64,000 nucleotides of DNA from Bacillus cereus group sp. RP43. GTDB taxonomy: Bacteria; Bacillota; Bacilli; Bacillales; Bacillaceae_G. Below, one piece after another: positions 48,470 to 57,974 of the stretch. The stretch lies in NCBI RefSeq assembly GCF_040459645.1, contig NZ_JARVHQ010000002.1, positions 399,601 to 463,600 of the forward strand. Direction: 5' to 3'. The number at the start of each line of letters is the position of its first letter. The stretch's first letter is position 1. Below the pieces are notes generated by a model, which had not been told where the DNA came from, made no database searches, and was given only the letters and a program-made list of their open reading frames with translations. Both the position numbers and the translations under genes were made by a program.

Positions 48470-50869
48470 TTAAAATGTACAAATAGGAAGCGTGACTTCA
48501 ACTATAGTTCCCTTATTCACTTCACTCTCAATAAATACCTTTCCTTGATGTGTTTCGATAATTTTATAACAGATCATTAATCCTAAGCCAATCCCCTCTT
48601 CCTTAATACTATAAAAAGGTTCTCCGAGATATGGTATACGTTCTTTTGGAATCCCGCACCCTTGATCGATAAAACGAATGCTTATTTGATCATTTTCAAG
48701 TTTATCAATTTGAATCAGAATTTCCCCTCCCGTTGGCATGGATTCCATTGCATTTTTTAAAATATTTACAAATACTTGTTTTAATTGATTTCCTTCACAT
48801 GGAATCAATGGAATATCCGGTGTAAAATCGATTCGAATTTGTATATTATTCATCATTACTTGAGGTTGCAGTAGCATTAAAACTTGATCCATTAGCACAC
48901 TAATATCATTCGGTTGTATCTTTACCACCTGTGGTTTAGCTACCGCCATAAATTCAGTTGTAATACTTTCTATACGCTCAATCTCTGATGATACTATATC
49001 TATATAACCCTGATTATTCTCATTTTCCGTTGATTTTAGTAATTGCATAAACCCTTTCATTGCGGTTAATGGATTATTAATTTCATGAGCCATTGCAGTC
49101 GCTAATTGTCCTACGACAGCGAGTTTTTCAGATTTTCGTAGTAATTCTTCTGTTTTTAACCGTTCAGTGATATCACGAGAGATACTTAGGAAAACTTTTT
49201 TACCATTCAAGTTAAAAACACGGACACTAAACTCAGTTGTTATTATTTTTCCTGTTGGAAAAACATATTCATCTTGCAAAGTGAAAGAAGTCTGTCCTTC
49301 TCTAATTTTTTCTAACAGCTTTATAATCATTGGAGAATCTTGTGGTACAGCATTTGGAAATGGCAACGATAGCAGCTCTTCTCTACTATATCCAAATCTT
49401 TTACACCCAACAGGGTTTACCTCAATAAATCGACTTGGAACCTGATCTTCATTTAGCTCTACTACATATACTGCGTCAGTTGCTTGTTCGATTAGTGCAC
49501 GGTACTTCATTTCACTATCACTTAATTGTTGGTGTAATCGATGCCGTTCTCTTTCTGCTTGTTTTCTTTCAGAGATGTCTCTACATATTGCTGATAAAGC
49601 TATCACATTTCCTCTTACATCTAGAATAGGAGAAACTGTGAGACTGACATCAAGAAGGCTTCCATCGTTACGTTGTCTAACAGTTTCTAATCGAGTAACT
49701 ACGGATTCTCTTGTTAGAATTTTCCGAATATTTTTAAGCGATTCGTCCATTAAGAAGTCTGGTACACAAGGTAATCTCTTACCTATGATTTCGTGTGATG
49801 ACCACCCAAATATCTTTTCATAAGCTTTATTAGCTTGTAAAATATGTCCTTCTCGATCAGATATGGTAATAGCGTCTACATTATGCTTTATAAATGATTC
49901 CAGTAATTCTTTGGTTGCTCTTAATTCTGATTCTACCTTTTTCCTTTCGGTTATATCGACTGTAGAACCAACAACTTCAATAACTTGTCCATTTCGTTTA
50001 ATCGGCCTAAGCGCAATAAGAATAATAGTTTTATCATTTGGCCAGGCTAATTCAAATATAATTTCTTTCCCTTCCCATGCTTGAAGATAATACTTCATCA
50101 ATTGTGGAACTAAATGTGGAGGAACAATAGAAGCATCAATAGTGCGTAAGCTTTTCCCTACCACTTGTTCAGAATAAAATCCGTTTTGATAATAAAACTG
50201 TCCATCACATAAAGTGTGTATAAAGTGCTTACCCACTTTTTTAAATTTAAAGATCCCCCCTTGAAGCTCGTGTACGGTATCTGTGAGTTCTTGCTTCGAT
50301 TTTTTTAATTTTCGATTCATTTTAGTTAAGTCCTGTGTTAAATAATATAATCTCTGGTAAGCTTCCATAAGAAATAGCCCAATTAAAAGTCCTAAAGCAA
50401 TATATAATAAGCCTTGAGTGTAAAGCAATGTAGTATTAAAGAATACACCAACTAACCACTTTATTCCCACAAAAACAGAAAAATATAAAGATGCACTTTT
50501 AAATGGATTAAGGTTTTTAAAATATGTTTTAAAAACAGTAAATAGGATACCCATACCTAAATAAGCAATCACAGGTGGTTCCCAATACCCACCAATGTAA
50601 AAGATACGCATTATAATAATGCTAATTAACGTAATCCAACCAGCAATGCGACCAAAGTAAATATAAGATAGAATAAGAGGAACAACTCGAAGATCGTAGG
50701 AAAATCCCATGTACGGAAAAGAAAAGAACATCAAAGTAACTGCGATGATCCCCCCATAGAATTTTTCAAAATATCGCCTGGAATGACTCGTAAACACTTG
50801 AACAAATATTGCTGCGCTAACAAGTAAAGAAAAAATAGAAAGATTGATGAAATAGTCTTTAATAATCAT
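48470..50869 (-). CDS. Sporulation-type histidine kinase with 5TM and multiple PAS domains
   Basis: A 799-residue orphan kinase. The N-terminal five-to-six-helix 5TMR-LYT-like domain (about residues 1-175) contains FPYMGFSYDLRVVPLILSYI. A coiled linker leads to three PAS/PAC units (about 205-315, 317-440 and 445-565; PAC ends VVGSTVDITERK, AICRDISERK and SISRDITERL). HisKA has the active His in MAHEINNPLTAMKGF and HATPase_c has N-box LKNAMESMP and G-box EGIGLGLMICYK. The HEINNPL type of H-box is shared with KinA-KinE, which feed the Spo0F phosphorelay. No response regulator is adjacent, as for those kinases. It may influence sporulation or toxin timing. Confidence 0.88.
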   Translation of the reverse strand: MIIKDYFINLSIFSLLVSAAIFVQVFTSHSRRYFEKFYGGIIAVTLMFFSFPYMGFSYDLRVVPLILSYIYFGRIAGWITLISIIIMRIFYIGGYWEPPVIAYLGMGILFTVFKTYFKNLNPFKSASLYFSVFVGIKWLVGVFFNTTLLYTQGLLYIALGLLIGLFLMEAYQRLYYLTQDLTKMNRKLKKSKQELTDTVHELQGGIFKFKKVGKHFIHTLCDGQFYYQNGFYSEQVVGKSLRTIDASIVPPHLVPQLMKYYLQAWEGKEIIFELAWPNDKTIILIALRPIKRNGQVIEVVGSTVDITERKKVESELRATKELLESFIKHNVDAITISDREGHILQANKAYEKIFGWSSHEIIGKRLPCVPDFLMDESLKNIRKILTRESVVTRLETVRQRNDGSLLDVSLTVSPILDVRGNVIALSAICRDISERKQAERERHRLHQQLSDSEMKYRALIEQATDAVYVVELNEDQVPSRFIEVNPVGCKRFGYSREELLSLPFPNAVPQDSPMIIKLLEKIREGQTSFTLQDEYVFPTGKIITTEFSVRVFNLNGKKVFLSISRDITERLKTEELLRKSEKLAVVGQLATAMAHEINNPLTAMKGFMQLLKSTENENNQGYIDIVSSEIERIESITTEFMAVAKPQVVKIQPNDISVLMDQVLMLLQPQVMMNNIQIRIDFTPDIPLIPCEGNQLKQVFVNILKNAMESMPTGGEILIQIDKLENDQISIRFIDQGCGIPKERIPYLGEPFYSIKEEGIGLGLMICYKIIETHQGKVFIESEVNKGTIVEVTLPICTF

Positions 50870-51039
50870 GTAATGTCCCTCCTTGCATTAAGTATATTCG
50901 ACAAAAAAGCGGAAAATCCTACAAATAGTATAAACAGTTCAGATGCATAAAATTTAAAATGCATGTAAGTAATCTCTAAATCTTGGACATACTGATACTG
51001 TTACTCTAAAAAGTTGTACAATCGGTATAAATATTGAAG
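50870..51039. other. Upstream region of the PAS kinase
   Basis: AT-rich, no gene. Its right part (CATGTAAGTAATCTCTAAATC) resembles 51391-51415 and so may be the beginning of the first macro-repeat. Confidence 0.35.
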
Positions 51040-52110
51040 AATTAGTACTTCTTACAAAGATATTCTTCTTAAAGGATGTCGACATGAGGTTAACATTTCA
51101 AAAAAAGTATCAAAATGCAGACCGAAACTGAGATTGACATATCAACAGACATTAACATGTTAACCTTCGAAAGAATAAAAATGTTAACTTCATGTCAACT
51201 CCCCTTGATAATAAAGTTAATAAGAAACTAATACTACATGGATAAACCATAAGTTTATTAGAACAAGAATTGAAATATATAATTTATAGAGGTTAAAAAC
51301 ATCAATAAATACAATGATTCCCTATTAAAATACAAAGGATATTTCTCTATATTTTAATAAAGTAATATATTTAGCGTAAATTGTTTTTTGTAACATGTAA
51401 CTTAGAGATTCTCAATCCACTATCAGATATACAATTAAAGATTTAATACTTCTTACAAAGATATTCTTCCTGCAGAGTATTGATATGAGATTGACATTTC
51501 GTGAAGCTGGATCAAAATACATAACAGGAATGAGACTAACATATCAATAGGTATTAACATGTTAGCTAACAATAAATAAGAATGTTAATCTCATGTTAGC
51601 TATACTTAGCAATAATGAAAACAAGACATTAACAAAACATCTATAAAACCATGGTTTTATTAGGCCGAAAATTGAAATACGAAAATCCACACTAGTTAAG
51701 AATTGCGCTTTATAAACTACTAGAAGTTTCAAGTAGAAAAATCACTAAGAAATACAGACTATCAAACAAAGCAGCTCTCATTATAGTTAATTCAATCAAT
51801 AAAATAATATTAATATGAGCAAAATTACTTTGTAATATACGGCTTAGAGGTCTCAAATCTATTCTTGGGCGAATAATTAAAGGATCATTATTTCAAATGC
51901 AGAAATCCTTTCTGTAAGTATTAACATGAGATTGACATTGTGCATAATTGGATCAAAATACTCATCATTAATGAGATTAACATATCAATTAACATTAACA
52001 TGTTAATCCCCTGAACGATAATATTGTTAATCTCATATCAACTATTCTTGATTATTGTGATAACAAGACATCGACAAAACATCAATAGGCATATGTCCTT
52101 ATTAATAAAA
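51040..52110. repeat. Three degenerate ~0.4-kb macro-repeats rich in TTAACATG motifs
   Basis: Units start near 51046, 51447 and 51890 (spacing about 401 and 441 bp). In each, an ATGAGRTTRACATT motif (51084, 51485, 51925) is followed by GACATATCAA-type sequence, the palindrome ATTAACATGTTAA (near 51150, 51551 and 51995), and then ATGTTAAYYTCATRTYARCT. No coding sequence is present. The arrangement suggests a protein-binding locus such as a centromere or origin. Confidence 0.75.
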
Positions 52111-52549
52111 GCGTTAATAAACCAAGATTCACATCAGTCTTTATTGCTTATAATTAGAGACTGAATAGATCCTTCTATAAAAACTTTTTTCTTTATCGCA
52201 AACACTTAGAAATTAAGCATTACAGCTATTCAACAACAAAGCGAATGGGACCTTGTAGTGTTTCAAACTACTAATAGCCAATAACTCGACTAGCCATTAG
52301 AATTTAACGCTCATATGAACCTATATTACTTTACTAGTCTTGGAATCAGTTAAAAAGAGATACTACACTCTAATAGTCAAACAGGTATCCGTTATATATT
52401 CTCAGGTGTTATCTATGGAAAAGGCTCATACTACAATTATTAATAATATGGACCCTTTTAATCATATTTATACCTTTTTTTTGAAAGTTTAATGCTATAT
52501 CCTCATAATTTATTTACAAATCGGTTATATTTACTTATCATTAATGTTA
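52111..52549. other. Non-coding spacer in the maintenance region
   Basis: AT-rich sequence with no gene and few of the TTAACATG motifs. It separates the macro-repeats from the motif cluster in front of the TubY-like gene. Confidence 0.4.
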
Positions 52550-52850
52550 TGTGAATAAAACTGTCAATCTCATAGCAACCATTTATAAGGATATGGGTGA
52601 CAAAGGTACCTCATTAATCCTATATAACATTGATGCATTTCAAGTCCCCGTTAACAAAACATCAATATTTAGCGAAGATAGATAACGATTTGTTAATGTC
52701 TTGTTAACACTTTGAATATAACATGTTAATCTTATCTTTCATGTTAATTTCAGATAAGAAAGGGATTCCTATTAGTACCGTCGAAAAACACTTAACATAT
52801 CAATCTCACATTTCATGTTAATGTCATTTATCAGCGAAATTACATACTGC
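52550..52850. promoter_or_regulatory. Motif cluster upstream of the TubY-like gene
   Basis: Several ATGTTAAT / TTAACATG motifs (about 52692, 52700, 52721, 52737, 52791 and 52815) of the type found in the macro-repeats crowd the promoter region of the gene at 52866. The gene product may bind here and in the macro-repeats. Confidence 0.55.
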
Positions 52851-52865
52851 TAAGGAGGTAATACT

Positions 52866-53603
52866 ATGATTAAGCAGGAAAATCACTCAGAACAAACCAT
52901 GGTAGATGATGAGAACTCATTACACGAAGACGCTTTTGAAAAGGCCTGGCGAATAACAGAGTTTTCTAAGTTAGTAGGTAGACACCATAATACTGTTTAT
53001 AATTGGTTTAATACGTTAGAAGAGAAGGGGTTGCATGGGACTCTTAGAACCAATAATACAAATGAAAAGCTATATAATTCATTAGATTTAAATATAGCTC
53101 TTTTCATAAAGCAGAAAAGGGATGAAAAGTGGTCATTAGATGCCATAATTGAACTTTTACCGCATCAATTCGAACTAAGGCCAGTATCTCCTGAAAACCA
53201 CTCTAACGAAATATTATCTCAATTTGATTTTCAGGACGCAGCTGAGACAATCGAAAAATTGGTGGAACAAAAGGTTCAAGCACATTTACAAAACATCGAG
53301 ATACAATTTCAAGAGAAATTTGAAAATGTATTAAAAGCGTTACCTCAGCCTGAAGATCCAATTGCTATGAAAGAACGTCAAAGACAAGAAAGACTGGATA
53401 ACATAATAATTGAACATAGAGCTCGTAAAGAATTAAGAAGACAAGCTGAAAAACTCTGGAATGAAAAACCTGAGGAAGAGCGCATGAAAAAAGTTGGTTG
53501 GTTTAAAAAAGAGGAAGATTTAGCAAAAAAACACCTATTTATAGAGAATTATTTAAACGAAAATATGATAGAGTATATGAAATCTATTATGACATCCGAA
53601 TAA
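52866..53603 (+). CDS. MerR-like DNA-binding, coiled-coil protein (TubY-like)
   Basis: A 245-residue protein. A MerR-type helix-turn-helix (about residues 29-80: WRITEFSKLVGRHHNTVYNW then FNTLEEKGL) is followed by a short linker, a coiled coil (about 125-190) and a Lys/Arg/Glu-rich helical tail. It is convergent with tubZ, sharing one terminator. TubY proteins of type III partition loci (phage c-st of Clostridium botulinum) have the same HTH plus coiled-coil plan and modulate TubZ filaments. The assignment rests on architecture and position. AAGGAGG precedes the ATG. The upstream repeats are its likely binding sites. Confidence 0.7.
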   Translation: MIKQENHSEQTMVDDENSLHEDAFEKAWRITEFSKLVGRHHNTVYNWFNTLEEKGLHGTLRTNNTNEKLYNSLDLNIALFIKQKRDEKWSLDAIIELLPHQFELRPVSPENHSNEILSQFDFQDAAETIEKLVEQKVQAHLQNIEIQFQEKFENVLKALPQPEDPIAMKERQRQERLDNIIIEHRARKELRRQAEKLWNEKPEEERMKKVGWFKKEEDLAKKHLFIENYLNENMIEYMKSIMTSE

Positions 53604-53640
53604 AAAAGAGGCCCGGGATAATCCCAGGCCTCTTTTTTTT
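53603..53640. terminator. Shared bidirectional terminator
   Basis: GAGGCCCGGGA / TCCCAGGCCTC stem with A and T runs on either side, between the convergent TubY-like and tubZ genes. Confidence 0.9.
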
Positions 53641-55093
53641 ATTTTGATGTACCAAACATTTTGTCTGGATCCATAAATGCAGCTAATTCTTCATCATTCT
53701 CAGCATCTGCTGATGGTTCCTCATTACTTGTTCCCATATCGATGTAATCACCGAAATTAATACTGAAATCATCGTCTTGATCTTGCATTTCAATTGTACT
53801 AATTTGGGATTTTTTAAACTGAATTTGATTTTGCTTCTCTTTAAATTCATTGAATTCTTCAACTAACCCCTTAGACAAACGGGACGGTAATGCATCAGTT
53901 TTATAGAACGTATACACACTGCCCATAAAATCATTTTTACTAATTAAATACCCATTAAATACCGTACCGTTGATTGGTAATGTATTCGTAACTTCTACTT
54001 TTGCATCATCCATAAATGAATCATCAATATTCTTTTGTTCGTCTAGAATTGCAAGCATTCCAAAATGATGCACCTTAGAGGCCTCCAACTCACCATCATC
54101 GTTCTTTTTCACTAATTCTATAGGATGGTGGAAAGAGCTTCCTTTCAACGATTCTGAGAACATATCTACTATTTCTTTACTATTTTCAATTTGATTCATA
54201 TTGCGAGAAATTTTATTAATAACTAGACAACCAGTTTTCTCTAATAAAATACGTTTAAAGTCCTGTGAATCTAAAATAACAGATGTTCCTGCGCCATTAG
54301 AAGCTGTATTTAATTCATGGATGATTTCACCAATGCGCTGATTTGCATAGTCTCGTGAATTAGCAATACCTTTTTTCTCATTTTCGTTTAATCCCTTAAA
54401 TTCATCATAGAAATGTTGGTTATCTGCGAAAACAACGAATGCAACACCTTTTGCTGGGTCATTTGCTAACTTCCAAATCTCTTGAGAGAATTTATTTACT
54501 TGTCTTAGTACATCAGGCCCATCAGCTCTTACAGGCAGTGTTACAACAATACCCATTTTAATAAAATCTTTACGTTCAATTGCATTGTTGAATGCAATTT
54601 TTGCATACTTTTGTTGATTTGCTATTAATTCCTCTCTAGGAATTTTCATTGCCATACTTTTAAGTTCTTCAGCGATTATAGGTTTATTATGAAAAGCCGA
54701 GAATTCTTCAATTGCTTTAATGATTGTAGAAGTACCTGTTCCACCGCCTAAACCAGCAAAAAATAGTACCAATTCATCTGTTGGTCTTACACGCTCTGTG
54801 ATGAATTCTTTTAACTTTTCTTTCGCTTCATCATTCGATTCTAGTACTCTTACAGCACGTTCTGGATTCTTCCCTAGTCCGCCTAATTTTAGTGATACTT
54901 GGTTACTTTTAGGCACATTTTTTAATTCGGCTAAATCACCATCGTTACTATTTAGGGCAAGACAGTTGTACACAGATGTTCCATCCGTATGCTTATATTC
55001 AGCAAATTTATCTACCATTCTAGTTCCAGCCTGACCAAAACCAACCATTGTCATTTTTACTGCTACTTCGTTTTTAAGAAAGTTCTTCGCCAT
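53639..55093 (-). CDS. tubZ: TubZ (RepX-type) plasmid-segregation tubulin/FtsZ-like GTPase
   Basis: A 484-residue GTPase of the tubulin/FtsZ superfamily. GGGTGTS (residues 116-122) is the nucleotide-binding signature, preceded by ELVLFFAGL. MVGFGQAGTRMVDKF (17-31) is the first P-loop-like strand/turn, and LALNSNDGDL matches the next. The acidic C-terminal tail (DDDFSINFGDYIDM, then DAENDEELAAFMDPDKMF) is the flexible region that contacts TubR. TubZ polymers treadmill and pull plasmids attached through TubR-tubC; in pXO1 the homologue RepX is also needed for replication. The tubR gene lies 20 bp upstream in the same operon. Confidence 0.95.
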   Translation of the reverse strand: MAKNFLKNEVAVKMTMVGFGQAGTRMVDKFAEYKHTDGTSVYNCLALNSNDGDLAELKNVPKSNQVSLKLGGLGKNPERAVRVLESNDEAKEKLKEFITERVRPTDELVLFFAGLGGGTGTSTIIKAIEEFSAFHNKPIIAEELKSMAMKIPREELIANQQKYAKIAFNNAIERKDFIKMGIVVTLPVRADGPDVLRQVNKFSQEIWKLANDPAKGVAFVVFADNQHFYDEFKGLNENEKKGIANSRDYANQRIGEIIHELNTASNGAGTSVILDSQDFKRILLEKTGCLVINKISRNMNQIENSKEIVDMFSESLKGSSFHHPIELVKKNDDGELEASKVHHFGMLAILDEQKNIDDSFMDDAKVEVTNTLPINGTVFNGYLISKNDFMGSVYTFYKTDALPSRLSKGLVEEFNEFKEKQNQIQFKKSQISTIEMQDQDDDFSINFGDYIDMGTSNEEPSADAENDEELAAFMDPDKMFGTSK

Positions 55094-55113
55094 TATTTTA
55101 TCTCTCCTTTTTC

Positions 55114-55530
55114 TTATCTATTCGTTTCTTTACGTTTTCCAAGTTCAATTAACACCTGCTGCCCTCTAATTGTTGAGATTAAAAATTTATAAGGGTGCAT
55201 AATTTTTTCAGTTATTAATGACATTGAAGATAATGTACTAACACTTACTTCAGCTGATCTTCTTGATATATTGGTTCGTTCAACCTCTAATGAGTATGAT
55301 TTTCCCTTTAATTTCTTAACTCTCCTATCAATTACAACATTACCTACTATTTCATTTATTGAGATGCCTCTCATATATTTCGTCTCTTGGTATTGTTTAT
55401 TTACCTCAGATCCTATGTAATGAAATACATTATAAAGTATTTCGTCCTCTTCAAGAATGTCTGCAAACATGTTCACAACTTCAGCAGGAAATTTAATTAC
55501 TTTATACTTTTCGCTCAATACCTCGTTCAA
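55114..55530 (-). CDS. tubR: TubR (RepR-type) centromere-binding protein
   Basis: A 138-residue protein upstream of tubZ with the size and predicted winged-helix layout of TubR: N-terminal helix (KFPAEVVNMFADILEED), DNA-binding helices (YMRGISINEIVGNVVIDRRV) and a basic wing (KLKGKSYSLEVERTNISRRS). TubR dimers bind the tubC repeats and recruit TubZ filaments, and they repress the operon. The start is ATG/TTG at 55530 next to GGGGGAGG. The TATATA-rich repeats just upstream (55545-56080) are the probable tubC. Confidence 0.82.
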   Translation of the reverse strand: MNEVLSEKYKVIKFPAEVVNMFADILEEDEILYNVFHYIGSEVNKQYQETKYMRGISINEIVGNVVIDRRVKKLKGKSYSLEVERTNISRRSAEVSVSTLSSMSLITEKIMHPYKFLISTIRGQQVLIELGKRKETNR

Positions 55531-55544
55531 GTTTCCTCCCCCTT

Positions 55545-56080
55545 AAAACGTTGGTTAATTATTCCTACGAATATATTACATTAATATAAGACGTATATCA
55601 AGTGATTATATATAGAACTTACATATAAAGCGTACAAGTATTAAAGTTAGTTAAAATGTTGATATATAAACACGAATTTATACAGCGTACATGCACGCTG
55701 TATATAATATATATCAATTTCAGGTTTCATATAATTAACAATACCTTCTATAAAACTATATATTTAATATTTAATTTGACATTCTTTTGAATAATCCTTT
55801 ATAAAAAATATCAAATTACAAACATTTCATGTTAAAAAACTTCACAAAGCATCCATACGCTCTATTCATAAACTTTATATATAAGCCGTATATATAAACC
55901 CTTTAAAATAAAGGTTTTGTGGCTACTATATCAATTTCATATCAACATATTTAACATATTTCATTTATATAGAACTTATATATAAGTTCTATATATAAAG
56001 TGTATATGTACAGTGTGTATAAAACATACAAAAATCATTGCTCTGTTCATATCATATGGTTTGATATGAACATTTTAGTT
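55545..56080. promoter_or_regulatory. Candidate tubC centromere and operon promoter
   Basis: Directly upstream of tubR, many copies of a TATATATAA(A/G)-YGTATA-like motif occur (for example 55605-55640, 55663-55712, 55874-55900 and 55968-56020), some as palindromes such as AACTTATATATAAGTT. They are separated by AT-rich sequence containing TTTCAT-type words. TubR-bound centromeres lie in this position in known tubZRC loci. Exact repeat units need computation. Confidence 0.6.
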
Positions 56081-56500
56081 TAATAAAGAGACCTTCGTAT
56101 TCAACTAGATTTATTAACGATTTTTCTTCTATTTAAAACCATTGATAAAGGAGATCTGTCAATGTCATGTTATAAGTTCTCCTTTCAGTTATTAACTCAC
56201 ATAATTGCAAGTTCAATATCTCAAGTGTTAGGCTCCATACATTCACTTGTTAATCTCATATGTACACCATCTTTATAATTAACATATAGAGTCAATGTTA
56301 ATAAATTTAACTAAATTTATTATATTTTTGTGTAAGTATAGATTTACTAATTGAATTATACATATTACTGTAAGCTACCAACTTAACAAAGCAATAGATA
56401 CATTAGATGACGATTAGTTCTGCTCAAGAAATTGGACCTGTTGTATATTCTGGCAAGAAAGGGGAAGGGGTGATTGCTGACAAAGTAGAAAGTGAATCAG
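56081..56500. other. AT-rich region, no gene seen
   Basis: Contains scattered TTAACA-type words but no supported gene. It may extend the maintenance locus. Confidence 0.35.
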
Positions 56501-56539
56501 GCTACATCAGAAAGTGAAGAAATGTTAAATGGATTAATT

Positions 56540-56813
56540 TTGTACATTGGAACCTGTGAATCTAGCAATGGTTATTAAGTTTTAGTTTGAAGAGTTAAAA
56601 GTAAATCGTATCCAATTTTCAGTTAGCGTAGAGAATATACGTTCTCAAAAAGCTGTTGAACGAATAGGAGCAACAAAAGAGGGAACTTTTCGTAAACATA
56701 GAGTAAAGGCAGACGGAACCATTCAAGACAATATATTTTACAATATTATTAGTGATGAATGGGAGTCAGTAAAAGAAATATTGATTTATTTATTGGAGAA
56801 AGCATACTGTTAG
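56540..56813 (+). pseudogene. GNAT (RimJ/RimL-type) acetyltransferase remnant
   Basis: The frame contains VNRIQFSVSVENIRSQKAVE, RIGATKEGTFRKHRVKADGT and NIFYNIISDEWESVKEIL, the C-terminal acetyl-CoA-binding and last strands of RimJ/RimL-type N-acetyltransferases. A TAG interrupts the start (about 56580) and the N-terminal half is missing. It is a truncated, inactive gene. Confidence 0.7.
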
Positions 56814-56878
56814 TCTCACCTCTTCTTTTTTAACAAATTCTGTAATTATACAAGGGAAAGATGATAAAGAAAGGGATG

Positions 56879-56953
56879 TATACTTTAATACTCGTTGCAC
56901 CATTTGGTTAAAAAGGTATCTAGATGAAAGAGATGATGAGGGGCTGTATTCGT
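56879..56953 (+). pseudogene. Tyrosine recombinase (integrase) scrap
   Basis: VYFNTRCTIWLKRYLDERDD then EGLYS resembles the segment before the catalytic HxLR box of phage-type integrases carried on B. cereus-group plasmids. Only about 25 codons remain. Confidence 0.4.
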
Positions 56954-57300
56954 CGTGCTTTCACGCCTGAATATTCCGAGTTTCTCCGCAATAATATTTT
57001 CAGGTGCCATAGCTTTGCGCGAAAATTTTCTTTTGATACGAAGATTCTTCTGGAATGAGTCGCTAAAGAAATCACTGGGGCAAACGCGATACAGATTGTA
57101 GATAGCATCGGCAAAACACTTCGTGAAAAATGAAGCAATGCTAAGAGAAATAGAGAAAAAAGCGGGTGCATTTTTCGGTAAGAAAAACTTTAAAACGAGC
57201 CTTAAGCAATCTATTATCATGCTTACTATTCAATAGGAAAAAATGCCTGTCACTCCCTGAGAAATGTCGAAGCTACAAAATCCATTCGACATTTCCAGGA
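56954..57300. other. Degenerate coding-like region
   Basis: Short plus-strand stretches such as ANAIQIVDSIGKTLREK and NEAMLREIEKKAGAFFGKKN occur in different frames, which suggests a decayed gene. The minus-strand frames here are their complements and lack start sites. No family is assigned. Confidence 0.3.
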
Positions 57301-57320
57301 TGATGACAATGGATTATTTT

Positions 57321-57953
57321 TTATAATTCTATTTTCTGGTCACCACGTTTTTCTAGGTTTTTAGCAGTTTTACTTTGGTCAACATCCTTTTGGTCTTTAA
57401 AGGTGCCCATGAGAAAATCATAGGCTGGGTTCGTGACACCATACCAGTAATTTTCATTTTTGAAGTGATGCCATAAATGAACCTTTTTCATCCATCGCCC
57501 CCATGGTGATATTGGTTGAAGGGGGCGATGCGCGATATAATGCTTCCACTCATAAAATAATAAAAAGAGCATAATACCTGCAATAAATGCGTTTGTCATG
57601 ACAAAGCTGGATGAAAGAAAATAAAAAATCGCTCCTGAAATTGCAATGTTTGGCACACTGTACCATAAGGGTAAAAATAATAAATGTAATTCATTCGGAT
57701 TTGTATGGTGATCATAATGTAGGCGCTTAAGCATTTTTAATAAGAATGCATTCTTTGGTGGCTTTAGATGAAAAATAAACCTGTGAGTAGCGTACTCAGC
57801 TAAGGAATACATAATCATTCCCAAAATAAAAGCACCCCAAATTCCGATAGAGGTTAAATGTAAAATCATAAATCCAAAACTAGCGAGGAAAAGACAGCTC
57901 ATGATCAAAATATCAGGATAGGAAAAATATTCTTTAAAATATTTTAGTTTCAT
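57321..57953 (-). CDS. Fatty acid hydroxylase/sterol desaturase superfamily enzyme
   Basis: A 210-residue membrane di-iron enzyme. Four hydrophobic segments (about 20-38, 42-60, 105-125 and 127-140) carry the histidine clusters: HRFIFH (about 57-62), HYDHH (about 79-83), the YEWKHYIAH box and KVHLWHHF. These are the metal ligands of the superfamily that hydroxylates or desaturates lipids and carotenoids, using oxygen. The specific lipid is unknown. The gene is 21 bp downstream of a FadR-like regulator gene in the same direction, which strongly suggests fatty-acid-linked control. Confidence 0.88.
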   Translation of the reverse strand: MKLKYFKEYFSYPDILIMSCLFLASFGFMILHLTSIGIWGAFILGMIMYSLAEYATHRFIFHLKPPKNAFLLKMLKRLHYDHHTNPNELHLLFLPLWYSVPNIAISGAIFYFLSSSFVMTNAFIAGIMLFLLFYEWKHYIAHRPLQPISPWGRWMKKVHLWHHFKNENYWYGVTNPAYDFLMGTFKDQKDVDQSKTAKNLEKRGDQKIEL

Positions 57954-57974
57954 TTATCACGCCTCCAGCTTTCT

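Noticed and set aside
51040..52110. Hidden genes in the 2-kb gap
   Set aside because: Stop codons are dense in all frames and no ribosome binding site leads into a frame of useful length; the repeats account for the sequence.
56885..57220. Two minus-strand frames of 83 and 111 codons
   Set aside because: The plus strand shows recognisable integrase-like and other coding remnants here; the minus frames are shadows of these.
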